Part shown: positions 17,111-25,312 of the stretch, piece by piece
Numbering within the stretch: the first letter of the stretch is position 1
Layout: each line of letters begins with the position of its first letter
Assembly (NCBI GenBank): GCA_036752825.1
Contig: DAIORV010000001.1
Coordinates: forward strand, 62,001-126,000
DNA: 64,000 nt
Direction: 5' to 3'
Source of the DNA: UBA5177 sp002413265
GTDB taxonomy: Bacteria; Chloroflexota; UBA5177
Position numbers and translations under genes: made by a program
The notes under the pieces: generated by a model
Told to the model about the DNA's origin: nothing
Database searches by the model: none
What the model saw: the letters and a program-made list of their open reading frames with translations, nothing else

Positions 17111-17521
17111 CTACCCTCGAATCGCTTCGCGGACCATCTGCAGAGTGTATCGTGTGGCTTCGTCGAAACAGGGCTCGTCAAACGCCATCCATTCCGTCCC
17201 CGCCAGATACCCCTTGTCTCCCCGTGCCCCATTGACATCCTGAATAGCAGTATGCTCCCCGCCCACGATTTGCCCGATATACGTGTGACGAGGCTCCTTG
17301 AACGTGACTCCAGCGATCGATCGCGGCCCATCCACGAACAGAAGTCGCTCGATTCTGATTCGCAAGCCTGTCTCCTCGAGAACCTCTCGGATTGCGGCAG
17401 CCTCCGGCGTCTCACCCTCTTCCACCGCGCCGCCCGGAAGGATCCAATACTCACGCTCTGGACACACGTGACGGGCGAGCAAGATCCGGTCGCCCTCGAG
17501 CAGCACAACCTGCGCCCTCAT
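17111..17521 (-). CDS. Nudix hydrolase
   Basis: 136-residue Nudix-fold pyrophosphohydrolase. The Nudix box is complete: G-G-A-V-E-E-G-E at about residue 30, then REVLEETGL, fitting GX5EX7REUXEEXGU. Possible substrates are oxidised or modified nucleoside diphosphates, ADP-ribose or nucleotide sugars; nothing in the sequence decides. It starts at ATG 17521, 4 bases after the mnmG stop, so it is likely co-transcribed with mnmG. Its stop abuts the stop of dnaE2 on the other strand. Confidence 0.87.
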   Translation of the reverse strand: MRAQVVLLEGDRILLARHVCPEREYWILPGGAVEEGETPEAAAIREVLEETGLRIRIERLLFVDGPRSIAGVTFKEPRHTYIGQIVGGEHTAIQDVNGARGDKGYLAGTEWMAFDEPCFDEATRYTLQMVREAIRG

Positions 17522-17525
17522 GCAG

Positions 17526-19505
17526 CTAGCTCATCGCTACGTGGCGTCTTTCGCCCTCGAGCCGCACCAGCAGGACGGCCACATCCGAAGAGGTCACGCC
17601 GGCGATGCGCGACGCTTGACCGATGGTGCGCGGACGCACTTTCTGCAATCTCTCTTGAGTCTCCGCTCTGAGACCGCGTACTGAGTCATAGTCGAAATGT
17701 TCAGGGATGGCTCGTTCCTCCAACCGGTGCAGACGTTGAACTTCGGCCTCTTGCCTCGAGATGTAACCGTCGTACTTGACCGCCGTCTCAACCTCTCGCT
17801 CTACCTCGGGGCTCAGTGTTTCCGAGACCAGTCCGAGCTTCCGGAGGTGCTCCATCCCGATACCCGGCCTCGCCAGCAGATCACGCGCGCTCACGTTTCG
17901 CTTTGCGAGAGACACGTCCATGTCCCGCAGGCGCTGCAGGTTATCTCGACTGAGCGAAAGATGAGCAGTGCCGAGCGAGCTGACGCTCCGAGCAATTGCT
18001 GCTCGGCGTTCTGCCAGCTCGCAGGCGCGCTCCTCATCGACTAGGCCCAGCTCCTCTGCAAGCTCACCAAGTCGTTCTTCCGCGTTGTCCTGTCGCAGCA
18101 AGAGCCTGAACTCCGCCTGTGAAGTGTGCATACGATAGGGCTCATCCATCCTCTTGGTCACAAGGTCGTCGATCAGAACGCCAATGTAGGCCTGATCGCG
18201 CCTCAATACAACCTCTGGCGAATTGCGGGCGCGCCGGGCCGCGTTGATGCCTGCGATGATTCCTAGAGCTCCCGCTTCCTCATATCCCGTGGTGCCCATG
18301 ATCTGACCGGCCAGAAAGAGACTTTTGAGCGGCTTGGACTCAAGAGTCGGCGAAACCTGCGTTCCGGGAAGGTAGTCGTATTCGATTGCATAGCCGGCTC
18401 GCATGATCTCGCATCGGCGCAGCGCCGGTATGCTTCGCAACATCTCGAGCTGGACATCTTCTGGGAGTGAGGTGTTGGCTCCTTGCACGTAGGTCTCTCG
18501 CGTATGCCATCCTTCGGGTTCCAGGAACAGGTGATGGGAAGGTTTTTCGGAGAAGCGAACGATCTTGGTTTCGATCGACGGGCAGTACCTCGGACCGACA
18601 CTGGTAATGCCGCCGTTGAACATGGGAGCTCGGTCCAGATTGGAGCGAATGATCTCGTGCGTTTGTTCGTTCGTCTGCACCAAATGGCACGAGAGCTGCT
18701 CCCGCCACGTGCTTCCTGAGTTGCCGGTCTCTTCGCGCAGACTCGCGACCGGGGATCGAGACGTCGGTGACGCCTCGCGTCCCTCCCGAAACGCCCTTCG
18801 AGCGTCAAAGCTGAAAAACAGTGGTTCGTCGCTTCCTGGTTGCTCGCGGGTCAGGCCGTAGTCAATGCTGCGCGCATCGATCCTGGGCGGTGTCCCTGTC
18901 TTCAGTCTTCCAAGTACGAAGCCGCAGCGCTCCAGACTTGCCGACAGATTGTCCGCCGGAAACTCGCCGGCGCGGCCCGCGGGGATGGTTCTATCGCCAA
19001 TGCAGATACGACCCTTCAGGAACGTTCCGGTGGTCAGCACGATCGTGCGGGCGTGATACCGAGTCCCGGCACTGGTTATGACTCCTGAGGCAGTGGCCAG
19101 CCCGTCCACAGTTTTGATGATGATGTCGTCGACGGCGGCTTGTTTCACGTCGAGGTTTGGCTGCGACTCGAGGACTTCCTTCATCGACTGCGCGTAAGCT
19201 CTCTTGTCGCTCTGCGCGCGAAGCGCCTGCACGGCTGGGCCTTTACTCGTGTTCAGCATCCGGATTTGAATGCTTGTACGGTCCGTGTTTCGCCCCATCT
19301 CGCCGCCAAGCGCGTCGATCTCGCGTACCAGGTGTGCCTTCCCCGGCCCCCCGACCGAGGGGTTACAAGGCATCAGGGCGGTCGTGTCTAGATTGAGGGT
19401 GAAGGCTGCAGTTCGGCAGCCCATCCGAGCAGCAGCCAACGCGGCCTCACAACCGGCATGTCCGGTTCCAATCACGATCACGTCGTATTCGGGAGACGTC
19501 TGCAT
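17526..19505 (-). CDS. mnmG: tRNA wobble-uridine modification enzyme MnmG (GidA)
   Basis: FAD-dependent subunit of the MnmE-MnmG complex, which makes 5-carboxymethylaminomethyl-uridine at tRNA position 34. I start at ATG 19505 (659 aa; AGGA 6 bases upstream); the frame stays open further upstream but is not MnmG-like. FAD motif VIGTGHAGCEAALAAARMG lies at residues 11-29; family signatures CNPSVGGPGKAHLVRE and LTTGTFLKG follow, and the C-terminal helical domain (PGIGMEHLRKLG ... GVTSSDVAVLLVRLE) is complete. Compared with E. coli it carries an extra segment of about 26 residues at about 236-266, between FSF and the CHLVQTNE strand. mnmE is not in the window. Confidence 0.95.
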   Translation of the reverse strand: MQTSPEYDVIVIGTGHAGCEAALAAARMGCRTAAFTLNLDTTALMPCNPSVGGPGKAHLVREIDALGGEMGRNTDRTSIQIRMLNTSKGPAVQALRAQSDKRAYAQSMKEVLESQPNLDVKQAAVDDIIIKTVDGLATASGVITSAGTRYHARTIVLTTGTFLKGRICIGDRTIPAGRAGEFPADNLSASLERCGFVLGRLKTGTPPRIDARSIDYGLTREQPGSDEPLFFSFDARRAFREGREASPTSRSPVASLREETGNSGSTWREQLSCHLVQTNEQTHEIIRSNLDRAPMFNGGITSVGPRYCPSIETKIVRFSEKPSHHLFLEPEGWHTRETYVQGANTSLPEDVQLEMLRSIPALRRCEIMRAGYAIEYDYLPGTQVSPTLESKPLKSLFLAGQIMGTTGYEEAGALGIIAGINAARRARNSPEVVLRRDQAYIGVLIDDLVTKRMDEPYRMHTSQAEFRLLLRQDNAEERLGELAEELGLVDEERACELAERRAAIARSVSSLGTAHLSLSRDNLQRLRDMDVSLAKRNVSARDLLARPGIGMEHLRKLGLVSETLSPEVEREVETAVKYDGYISRQEAEVQRLHRLEERAIPEHFDYDSVRGLRAETQERLQKVRPRTIGQASRIAGVTSSDVAVLLVRLEGERRHVAMS

Positions 19506-19531
19506 GACTTCCTGACTGCTAAAGTTGACCG

Positions 19532-19540
19532 ATTCTATCA
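19532..19540 (-). promoter_or_regulatory. Extended -10 promoter of mnmG
   Basis: Minus strand TGATAGAAT, 26 bases upstream of the mnmG ATG. No clear -35. Confidence 0.45.
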
Positions 19541-19571
19541 ATGGGCTCACCCGTTTCGGCCTGGGGTATGC

Positions 19572-20927
19572 GTGTTCCTCGTCCCGCGTGGCCACCGGAG
19601 AATTCTTAAGATTCCGTTCCGACGCGGCACAGGACTCGCCTTTCTGCTCGTGTCGGGCTTGCTGCCGGTTCACGCCTCGCACGCGGCGCCTTCCGTGCAG
19701 CATTTTTGGCTTGCCAGTCCCAATGGCCCTCGACGGGCTGCGTGCGTGAGCGAGAGCAAGTCCCCCCGAGTGGAGCTCTATGCCTGCGGTACCGCGGCCG
19801 TGCCTCCTGATCAGGCGAAATCACTCGTCTCCGATCTCGAGCATCGCATCATTCCCACCGATCTCCGAGAATTCGGCCACCCACGTAATTTCCGGAAGGT
19901 CGTTGTCCTGCTCAGCCCGCTCGATTCCATGACGCTCGGATACTTCGACGAAAACGATATCCTTCCGTCCGATCCGGCGCACTCCAACCATGCAAACGTC
20001 ATCTATGTACGCCCGCCGTACCTAATGCCGGATGTCTCTGAGATGGCTGATGTCGAGGAAGCGGCGGCGCATGAGCTGCAGCATTTGATCAACTTTCGCA
20101 TTCGCGTGTTGGACAGGCATCTTCCCCCTCAGGAGTCGTGGCTTAATGAAGGTCTTGCTTTCTATGCGCAGATGGCCAATGGCTTCTGGACACAGAGGGA
20201 TGTCCTGAAGGTCAAGGCCGCTGCATCCGATCCGGGCTGGTCCATAAACAGTCTTGTCGAGGGCGATCGCTTCCTAGTTCGGCACGCCCGTGTCGCATAC
20301 GGCCGCGCCGGACTTTTTGTTTGCGACCTGGTCCGCCGCTATGGCTCCTCCATCGCGCGAGCGGTCATCCGATCTCCGGGTTCCGGGCTCGAGGAGATCG
20401 ATCGCGCCCTCCGGGCTCGCCGGCCTTCGGCCAGCGTGCGCTCGGCGTTCGCCCAGTGGGGAGCGGATTTGGTTACTTCCGGGGCCACGCCACAACGATG
20501 GGTCGGACGCCTCGGCCTGCAACACATCCAACAGGCGTCTCTGGTCTCTGCCGTGACGATTCGTTCTGACGCGCCTCCCTGGTCCTCGCCGTCCCTTCGA
20601 GTACGTCCATGGTCTCAATCCTTCGTGACACTTAGATCGAGCGGCTCGGGCGCCCTTCGCGTCACACTGAAAACAAAAAGCTCCTCACTCTTCGTGGCTC
20701 TTGTCGCTACTTCAAGCGAGGATCTGGCGCGGCCGCGAATCGCATGGTTTAGACCCAATGTCAAGGGAATTGCCGGCGCTCAGATCGGCAACTTCGGCGA
20801 GACGTACGATAGCGCTACCCTGGCAGCTTCCAATGCCCCAGCTCTTGGATCGAATCAAGTACCAGCACTTTTTATGGCGAGCGCCTCGGTTACTCCAAGC
20901 GGCGAGAGGCAGCCTACCGGCCACTGA
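19572..20927 (+). CDS. Putative secreted HExxH zinc metalloprotease
   Basis: A protein of about 451 aa with a likely signal peptide (basic PRGHRRILKIPFRRG, hydrophobic LAFLLVSGLLPVHA, cut after ASHA). The start is uncertain: GTG 19572 is my choice, because longer forms would run into the mnmG leader. The metal motif is HELQH at about residue 170. A Glu about 30 residues later in ESWLNEGLAFYAQ fits a gluzincin third ligand, as in M30-like and similar peptidases. The C-terminal 200 residues look like a beta-rich extracellular domain. The last 14 bases overlap the convergent GNAT gene. Probably acts outside the membrane; substrate unknown. Confidence 0.68.
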   Translation: MFLVPRGHRRILKIPFRRGTGLAFLLVSGLLPVHASHAAPSVQHFWLASPNGPRRAACVSESKSPRVELYACGTAAVPPDQAKSLVSDLEHRIIPTDLREFGHPRNFRKVVVLLSPLDSMTLGYFDENDILPSDPAHSNHANVIYVRPPYLMPDVSEMADVEEAAAHELQHLINFRIRVLDRHLPPQESWLNEGLAFYAQMANGFWTQRDVLKVKAAASDPGWSINSLVEGDRFLVRHARVAYGRAGLFVCDLVRRYGSSIARAVIRSPGSGLEEIDRALRARRPSASVRSAFAQWGADLVTSGATPQRWVGRLGLQHIQQASLVSAVTIRSDAPPWSSPSLRVRPWSQSFVTLRSSGSGALRVTLKTKSSSLFVALVATSSEDLARPRIAWFRPNVKGIAGAQIGNFGETYDSATLAASNAPALGSNQVPALFMASASVTPSGERQPTGH

Positions 20928-21807
20928 GACGTTCTTTCGCAGGGCGCGCTTCCAGATCAAGCGCGTAGACAATCATCTCGGCGGCATCTGGATTGCGGAA
21001 TCCGAGAGATTCGAGAATATCGGCAACGTCCGGCTCAAGTCTGAGGACTGCCGAAACGCGGGTCATGTGCGCGCTCGCTGCTCTCGCCAATAGCGTCTTC
21101 ACCAGCCCGACTACATCCTCTTTATGTCCCGAGAGGTAGCCGAAGCGCAGCACCGGCCGTACTGGACGGCTGGTTGCAATAGCCATTCCCTTTGACGGAC
21201 CAGCCTTCGACATGAGAACCGAGTGATCCGCGAGCAGGAGCGCGAGCCTGCGACGATCCAGCGTGTAAGCCGTCCAGCCTTCGCTGTAGAGGGCTGGCAC
21301 CCCGCGGTGACCCGACACGACATCCCACACGTCGTCGATGTCCGCGGGTAGGGCAAGGGTGTAGCCGTCTGAAGCCGTGACGGAGGCCGGCTCGACAGCC
21401 AACGAACGCATTCGCTCCACCTCCAGAAAGCCCGCATTTTCGGCAAGTCGATTGCTGGAGGGATTTGCCCCGTAAGTCGAAAGCCTCATGCGTCGACTGC
21501 CGGCCTGGCGCGCCCAGGATATTCCCTCGGTAAGCAGCGCACTGCCAATTCCCCTGCTCTGCAGATCTTCGCGTACTCGTATGCCCTCAGCCCACGCGGT
21601 CCCGTCGGACTGAATCTCAACGTGCATCAATCCGCACACAATGCCAGCGCGTATGGCCACGGTCAGGTGTCCGCTTCCGTCCGCCAGCCACTTGTCCCAC
21701 ACGAAGGGAACGTAGTCGCTGCCCTCCCATACATTTCGGGTGATTTCCAGCATGGCGCTTGTGTCTGCGGGCGCCGCTTGCCGGACGACTATGCGCTCCG
21801 ATGCCAT
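20914..21807 (-). CDS. GNAT-family N-acetyltransferase, two-domain
   Basis: About 297 aa from ATG 21807. The frame continues to 21921, but MASERIVVRQAAPADTSAM is a normal GNAT beginning. The first GNAT domain has the acetyl-CoA loop in VREDLQSRGIGSALL (motif A, Q/RxxGxG/A) at about residue 90, then the typical NPSSNRLAENAGF element. The second half (about 150-297) has the outline of a second, degenerate GNAT domain (LRFGYLSGHKEDVVGLVKTLL ... ILESLGFRNPD). Substrate unknown. It overlaps the end of the metalloprotease gene on the other strand and runs divergently from pyrB. Confidence 0.8.
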   Translation of the reverse strand: MASERIVVRQAAPADTSAMLEITRNVWEGSDYVPFVWDKWLADGSGHLTVAIRAGIVCGLMHVEIQSDGTAWAEGIRVREDLQSRGIGSALLTEGISWARQAGSRRMRLSTYGANPSSNRLAENAGFLEVERMRSLAVEPASVTASDGYTLALPADIDDVWDVVSGHRGVPALYSEGWTAYTLDRRRLALLLADHSVLMSKAGPSKGMAIATSRPVRPVLRFGYLSGHKEDVVGLVKTLLARAASAHMTRVSAVLRLEPDVADILESLGFRNPDAAEMIVYALDLEARPAKERLSGR

Positions 21808-21829
21808 CTCACAGAGTACCGTCCCCGCA

Positions 21830-21859
21830 TTGCCGGACAGGTGTCCGCGCCCGTACAAT
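21830..21859 (+). promoter_or_regulatory. Probable promoter of the pyrB operon
   Basis: TTGCCG (21830-21835), 18 bases, TACAAT (21854-21859). Start of transcription near 21866, giving a leader of about 125 bases that contains the terminator at 21949-21972. Confidence 0.5.
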
Positions 21860-21948
21860 GCCTGCAGCAGAGAACGCTCTGCGCGAAGGAGCGGCGCGTC
21901 GGATTGAGAGACCGGTTCCACGAAAAGCAGCTAGCAGCACAAAAACAC

Positions 21949-21972
21949 GGAGGCCTCTGGGCCTCCTTTTTT
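21949..21972 (+). terminator. Intrinsic terminator in the pyrB leader (candidate attenuator)
   Basis: GGAGGCC (21949-21955), TCTG loop, GGCCTCC (21960-21966), then six T (21967-21972). No plus-strand gene ends nearby: the metalloprotease stops 1 kb upstream, and the intervening gene is on the minus strand. So this terminator acts on the pyrB transcript itself. A clear antiterminator was not found by eye; GAGAGACCGG at about 21906-21915 faintly recalls a PyrR site, but this is weak. Confidence 0.85.
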
Positions 21973-21989
21973 CTTGTGAGGAGCGACGG

Positions 21990-22967
21990 TTGAGATTGCA
22001 TCACGTTGTAGAGGCGCAGGACTTCAATCGAGGGATGCTGGAAGAGCTCTTCTCGACCGCTCGCGTCATGGAAAAGGTCGTGGAAGACGGGGGTAGCAAA
22101 CTTCTCGATGGGTGCATCATGGCCTCTCTGTTCTACGAGGAAAGCACCCGAACCCGTTTCTCTTTCGAGACAGCCATGCTTCGCCTGGGTGGCAGCGTCA
22201 TATCGACGGAGAACGCGCGACAATTCTCGTCGGTGTCCAAAGGGGAGACCCTGGAAGACACCATACGGATCATGAACGGATATGCCGATGTCATCGTCAT
22301 GCGCCATTACGAGAGTGGTGCAGCTCGACGAGCCGCTGACATTTCGAGAGTTCCAATCGTAAATGCGGGCGATGGCACTGGTCAGCATCCCACGCAGGCC
22401 TTTCTCGATCTCTACACCATCGAGAAAGAGCTCGGCGGCATCGACAACCTCACTATCGCGGTTGTCGGGGACCTGGCAAACGGTCGTACGGTGCGTTCAC
22501 TTTGTTACTTGCTGGCCAAGTACCGCAATGTTCGGGTCTACATGGTGGCTCCGGAGGTGGTACGCATGCGCGAAGACATAAAGGATTACCTCTCGCGGCA
22601 CGACGTTAGGTGGACCGAGGAATCCGACCTGCGGGAAGTCGTTGGAGAGGTCGATGTTCTCTACCAAACCAGAATTCAGAAAGAACGATTTGGCGACCGC
22701 TCCGAGGACTACCTGTCCGCTCGAGGAGTGTACGTGGTCGATCGGGAGCTGCTGAAGACACTCCGCAAGAACGCTATCGTGATGCACCCGCTTCCCAGAG
22801 TGGATGAGATAACGGTTGATGTCGATGGGGACCCGCGAGCCGCATACTTCCGTCAAGCCCAAAACGGAGTGTTCATTCGCATGGCGCTGCTTGCCGGATG
22901 CCTTGGTCGCGACCTCGTGCCTGCCACCGTGTCCTCTTCCACCCCCATCAACGGACACACTTCATGA
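21990..22967 (+). CDS. pyrB: Aspartate carbamoyltransferase catalytic chain
   Basis: First committed enzyme of pyrimidine synthesis, joining carbamoyl phosphate and aspartate. 325 aa from TTG 21990, with GAGGAG 6 bases upstream and directly after the leader terminator. Carbamoyl-phosphate site FYEESTRTRFSFE (about residue 50), then VNAGDGTGQHPTQAFLDLYT and the aspartate loop HPLPRVDEI. The STRTR and HPLPR motifs separate it from ornithine carbamoyltransferase. pyrI and other pyr genes are not adjacent; the following genes are mrfA and mrfB, an unusual context. The terminator ahead of the start suggests attenuation, as in many Gram-positive pyr operons. Confidence 0.95.
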   Translation: MRLHHVVEAQDFNRGMLEELFSTARVMEKVVEDGGSKLLDGCIMASLFYEESTRTRFSFETAMLRLGGSVISTENARQFSSVSKGETLEDTIRIMNGYADVIVMRHYESGAARRAADISRVPIVNAGDGTGQHPTQAFLDLYTIEKELGGIDNLTIAVVGDLANGRTVRSLCYLLAKYRNVRVYMVAPEVVRMREDIKDYLSRHDVRWTEESDLREVVGEVDVLYQTRIQKERFGDRSEDYLSARGVYVVDRELLKTLRKNAIVMHPLPRVDEITVDVDGDPRAAYFRQAQNGVFIRMALLAGCLGRDLVPATVSSSTPINGHTS

Positions 22968-23029
22968 CATCGCACTCTGGCTGCAATTACGATTAGTCCT
23001 CACGTGCTGAGCTAGAAAGGCGACCCGAC

Positions 23030-25312
23030 GTGAACGTCGACCAGGTCGTCGAGCGTTTCCTCACCGACCCTCAGATAGCCGTAAATGTCGCCGCCTACCG
23101 CGAGCTTCCCGCATGCGATGCGCACTTCGAGGATTTTCCGGCCCAAATAGACGGGAGGATCGTGGAGGCTTTTCGTAGGGGAGGCATTTCCCGTCTCTAT
23201 TCCCATCAACTAGAGGCAATCGACGCCGTGCTCGCCGGGAAGAACGTGGCGGTGGTGACTCCAACCGCGTCGGGAAAGACGCTCTGCTACAACGTCCCGG
23301 TACTCAACTCGATAGTCGCCGACAGTTCTGCCAGGGCGCTGTATCTTTTCCCGACCAAGGCTCTCTCTCAGGATCAAGTGAGCGAGCTGCACGACGTTGT
23401 TACGGCGCTTGGCGTGGACATCAAAACATTCACGTACGACGGGGACACGCCGCAAACTGCCCGCAAAGCCATCCGCTCGGCGGGCCACATCGTGGTCACC
23501 AATCCTGACATGCTTCACACGGGCATCCTGCCGCACCACACGCGTTGGATCCGCCTTTTCGAAAACTTACGCTTCGTCGTTGTGGACGAGCTTCATGTCT
23601 ATCGCGGAGTGTTTGGAAGTCACGTCACAAATGTACTTCGACGGCTCAAGCGAATCTGCAAGTATTACGGCTCGGATCCGCAGTTCATCTGCTGCTCGGC
23701 CACGATCGCCAACCCACGGGAGCTTGCAGAACGGATCATTGAACGGCCGATTGAGCTCGTCGACAGTAATGGAGCCCCGCGGGGCAAGAAACACGTGCTC
23801 ATCTACAATCCGCCGGTCGTGAACCGCGAGCTGGGACTTCGTGGAAGCTCTCGGTTTGCAGCCCGAGACCTCGCCGCCGAACTCGTAACAAATGGCATCC
23901 AGACCTTGGTTTTCACGCGCAGCCGGACTGGCGTAGAGATCCTGCTCGGCTATCTACGCGAACGTCTCGGCCATCGCGAACGCGACACGATTCGTGGCTA
24001 CCGGAGTGGGTATCTTCCGCTGCAGCGCCGTGAGATTGAGCGGGGCCTGAGGGACGGATCGGTGCGTGGCGTCGTGGCCACGAACGCCCTCGAGCTTGGT
24101 ATCGATATCGGTGCCCTCGATGCCTGTGTAATCACGGGCTTCCCGGGCACGATTGCCAGCACCTGGCAGCAGATGGGCCGCGCCGGCAGGCGTAACGATT
24201 CTTCGGTCGCCATTCTCGTTGCCAGCAGCAACGCTCTGGATCAATTTCTTGCCACTCATCCTGACTACTTCTTTGATCGGTCCCCCGAATCGGGCCTGGT
24301 CGACCCCAACAACCTGATCATCCTGGTCAATCACATCAAGTGCGCCGCTTTCGAGCTTCCATTTAAGGATGGCGAGCAGTTTGGACCGGAGGGAACTGCT
24401 GAGATTCTGCGATTCCTCGAGCAGAACGAAGTAGTTCATCACGCGGACGGAGTATGGCATTGGATGTCGGACTCTTTCCCGGCGCAGGAGATCAGTCTTC
24501 GTACGGCAGCGGCCGACAACGTGGTGATCGTCGATCAGGGGCCGCCCGCTCGGGTGGTCGGTGAAATTGATAGGGTCTCCGCTCCCAGCATGGTTCACGA
24601 GGAAGCGATCTACATCCATGAGGGACAGCAGTACCAGGTGGAGCGGCTAGACGTAGAGGAGAAAAAGGCGTTTGTTCGACTCGTCGATGTCGATTACTAC
24701 ACCGACGCCGAGCTGGCCGTGAAGGTAAACGTCCTCGAGGTCTTCGACGACGCTGACGGCCGAACTCACGGCGAAGTGTCGGTCACGTATCTGCCGACTA
24801 TCTTCAAGAAGATCAAACTTGGTACGCATGAAAACGTGGGGTGGGGACAGATTCACCTCGCTGAGGACACGTTCCACACCACCGCCTACTGGTTGCGTTT
24901 GCCGGTCCATGTCGCCGAGACCATGCCTCGCATCGAGCTGGAATGTGGGCTGCTCGGCATGGCAACGGTGCTCGGTCAAGTGGCCCCACTATTCCTCATG
25001 TGCGATCCGTCCGACATTGCAGTCTGGCCCGAGATCAAGTCGACATTCACCAATGCGCCGACCGTGTATCTTTACGATCGGGTGCCTGGCGGCATCGGAT
25101 TTAGCAAGCGACTGTTTCACATGCACGGGCAGCTTCTTGGCAACGCCGCTCACATGATATCCCGATGCCCCTGCGAGTACGGATGCCCTTCGTGCGTAGG
25201 GCCGCAACATAGTCGGGAGCCCAACTCCAAAATGGCGACTCTGAGACTCATTGGAGTCATGCTCGATGAGGCACGGGTTCCGGTCCTGCAAGAGAAACCG
25301 AGGATGGCATGA
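23030..25312 (+). CDS. mrfA: MrfA/YprA-type DEAD/DEAH helicase
   Basis: Superfamily 2 helicase (760 aa) of the MrfA (YprA/Hrq1-like) group; in Bacillus subtilis MrfA with MrfB removes mitomycin C adducts by a UvrABC-independent route. Walker A is PTASGKT (about residue 80), motif II is DELH, motif III is SATIANP, and motif VI is QQMGRAGRR. A helicase C-terminal domain is followed by the DUF1998/MZB region with four Cys in CPCEYGCPSC near residue 710. GTG start at 23030, with a weak AAAGG about 10 bases upstream. Its stop overlaps the start of mrfB by 4 bases. The gap to pyrB is 62 bases without a clear promoter. Confidence 0.9.
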   Translation: MNVDQVVERFLTDPQIAVNVAAYRELPACDAHFEDFPAQIDGRIVEAFRRGGISRLYSHQLEAIDAVLAGKNVAVVTPTASGKTLCYNVPVLNSIVADSSARALYLFPTKALSQDQVSELHDVVTALGVDIKTFTYDGDTPQTARKAIRSAGHIVVTNPDMLHTGILPHHTRWIRLFENLRFVVVDELHVYRGVFGSHVTNVLRRLKRICKYYGSDPQFICCSATIANPRELAERIIERPIELVDSNGAPRGKKHVLIYNPPVVNRELGLRGSSRFAARDLAAELVTNGIQTLVFTRSRTGVEILLGYLRERLGHRERDTIRGYRSGYLPLQRREIERGLRDGSVRGVVATNALELGIDIGALDACVITGFPGTIASTWQQMGRAGRRNDSSVAILVASSNALDQFLATHPDYFFDRSPESGLVDPNNLIILVNHIKCAAFELPFKDGEQFGPEGTAEILRFLEQNEVVHHADGVWHWMSDSFPAQEISLRTAAADNVVIVDQGPPARVVGEIDRVSAPSMVHEEAIYIHEGQQYQVERLDVEEKKAFVRLVDVDYYTDAELAVKVNVLEVFDDADGRTHGEVSVTYLPTIFKKIKLGTHENVGWGQIHLAEDTFHTTAYWLRLPVHVAETMPRIELECGLLGMATVLGQVAPLFLMCDPSDIAVWPEIKSTFTNAPTVYLYDRVPGGIGFSKRLFHMHGQLLGNAAHMISRCPCEYGCPSCVGPQHSREPNSKMATLRLIGVMLDEARVPVLQEKPRMA

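Noticed and set aside
21759..21989. N-terminal extension of pyrB
   Set aside because: The frame is open upstream, but it runs through a terminator and over the -10 box; TTG 21990 has GAGGAG at the right distance.
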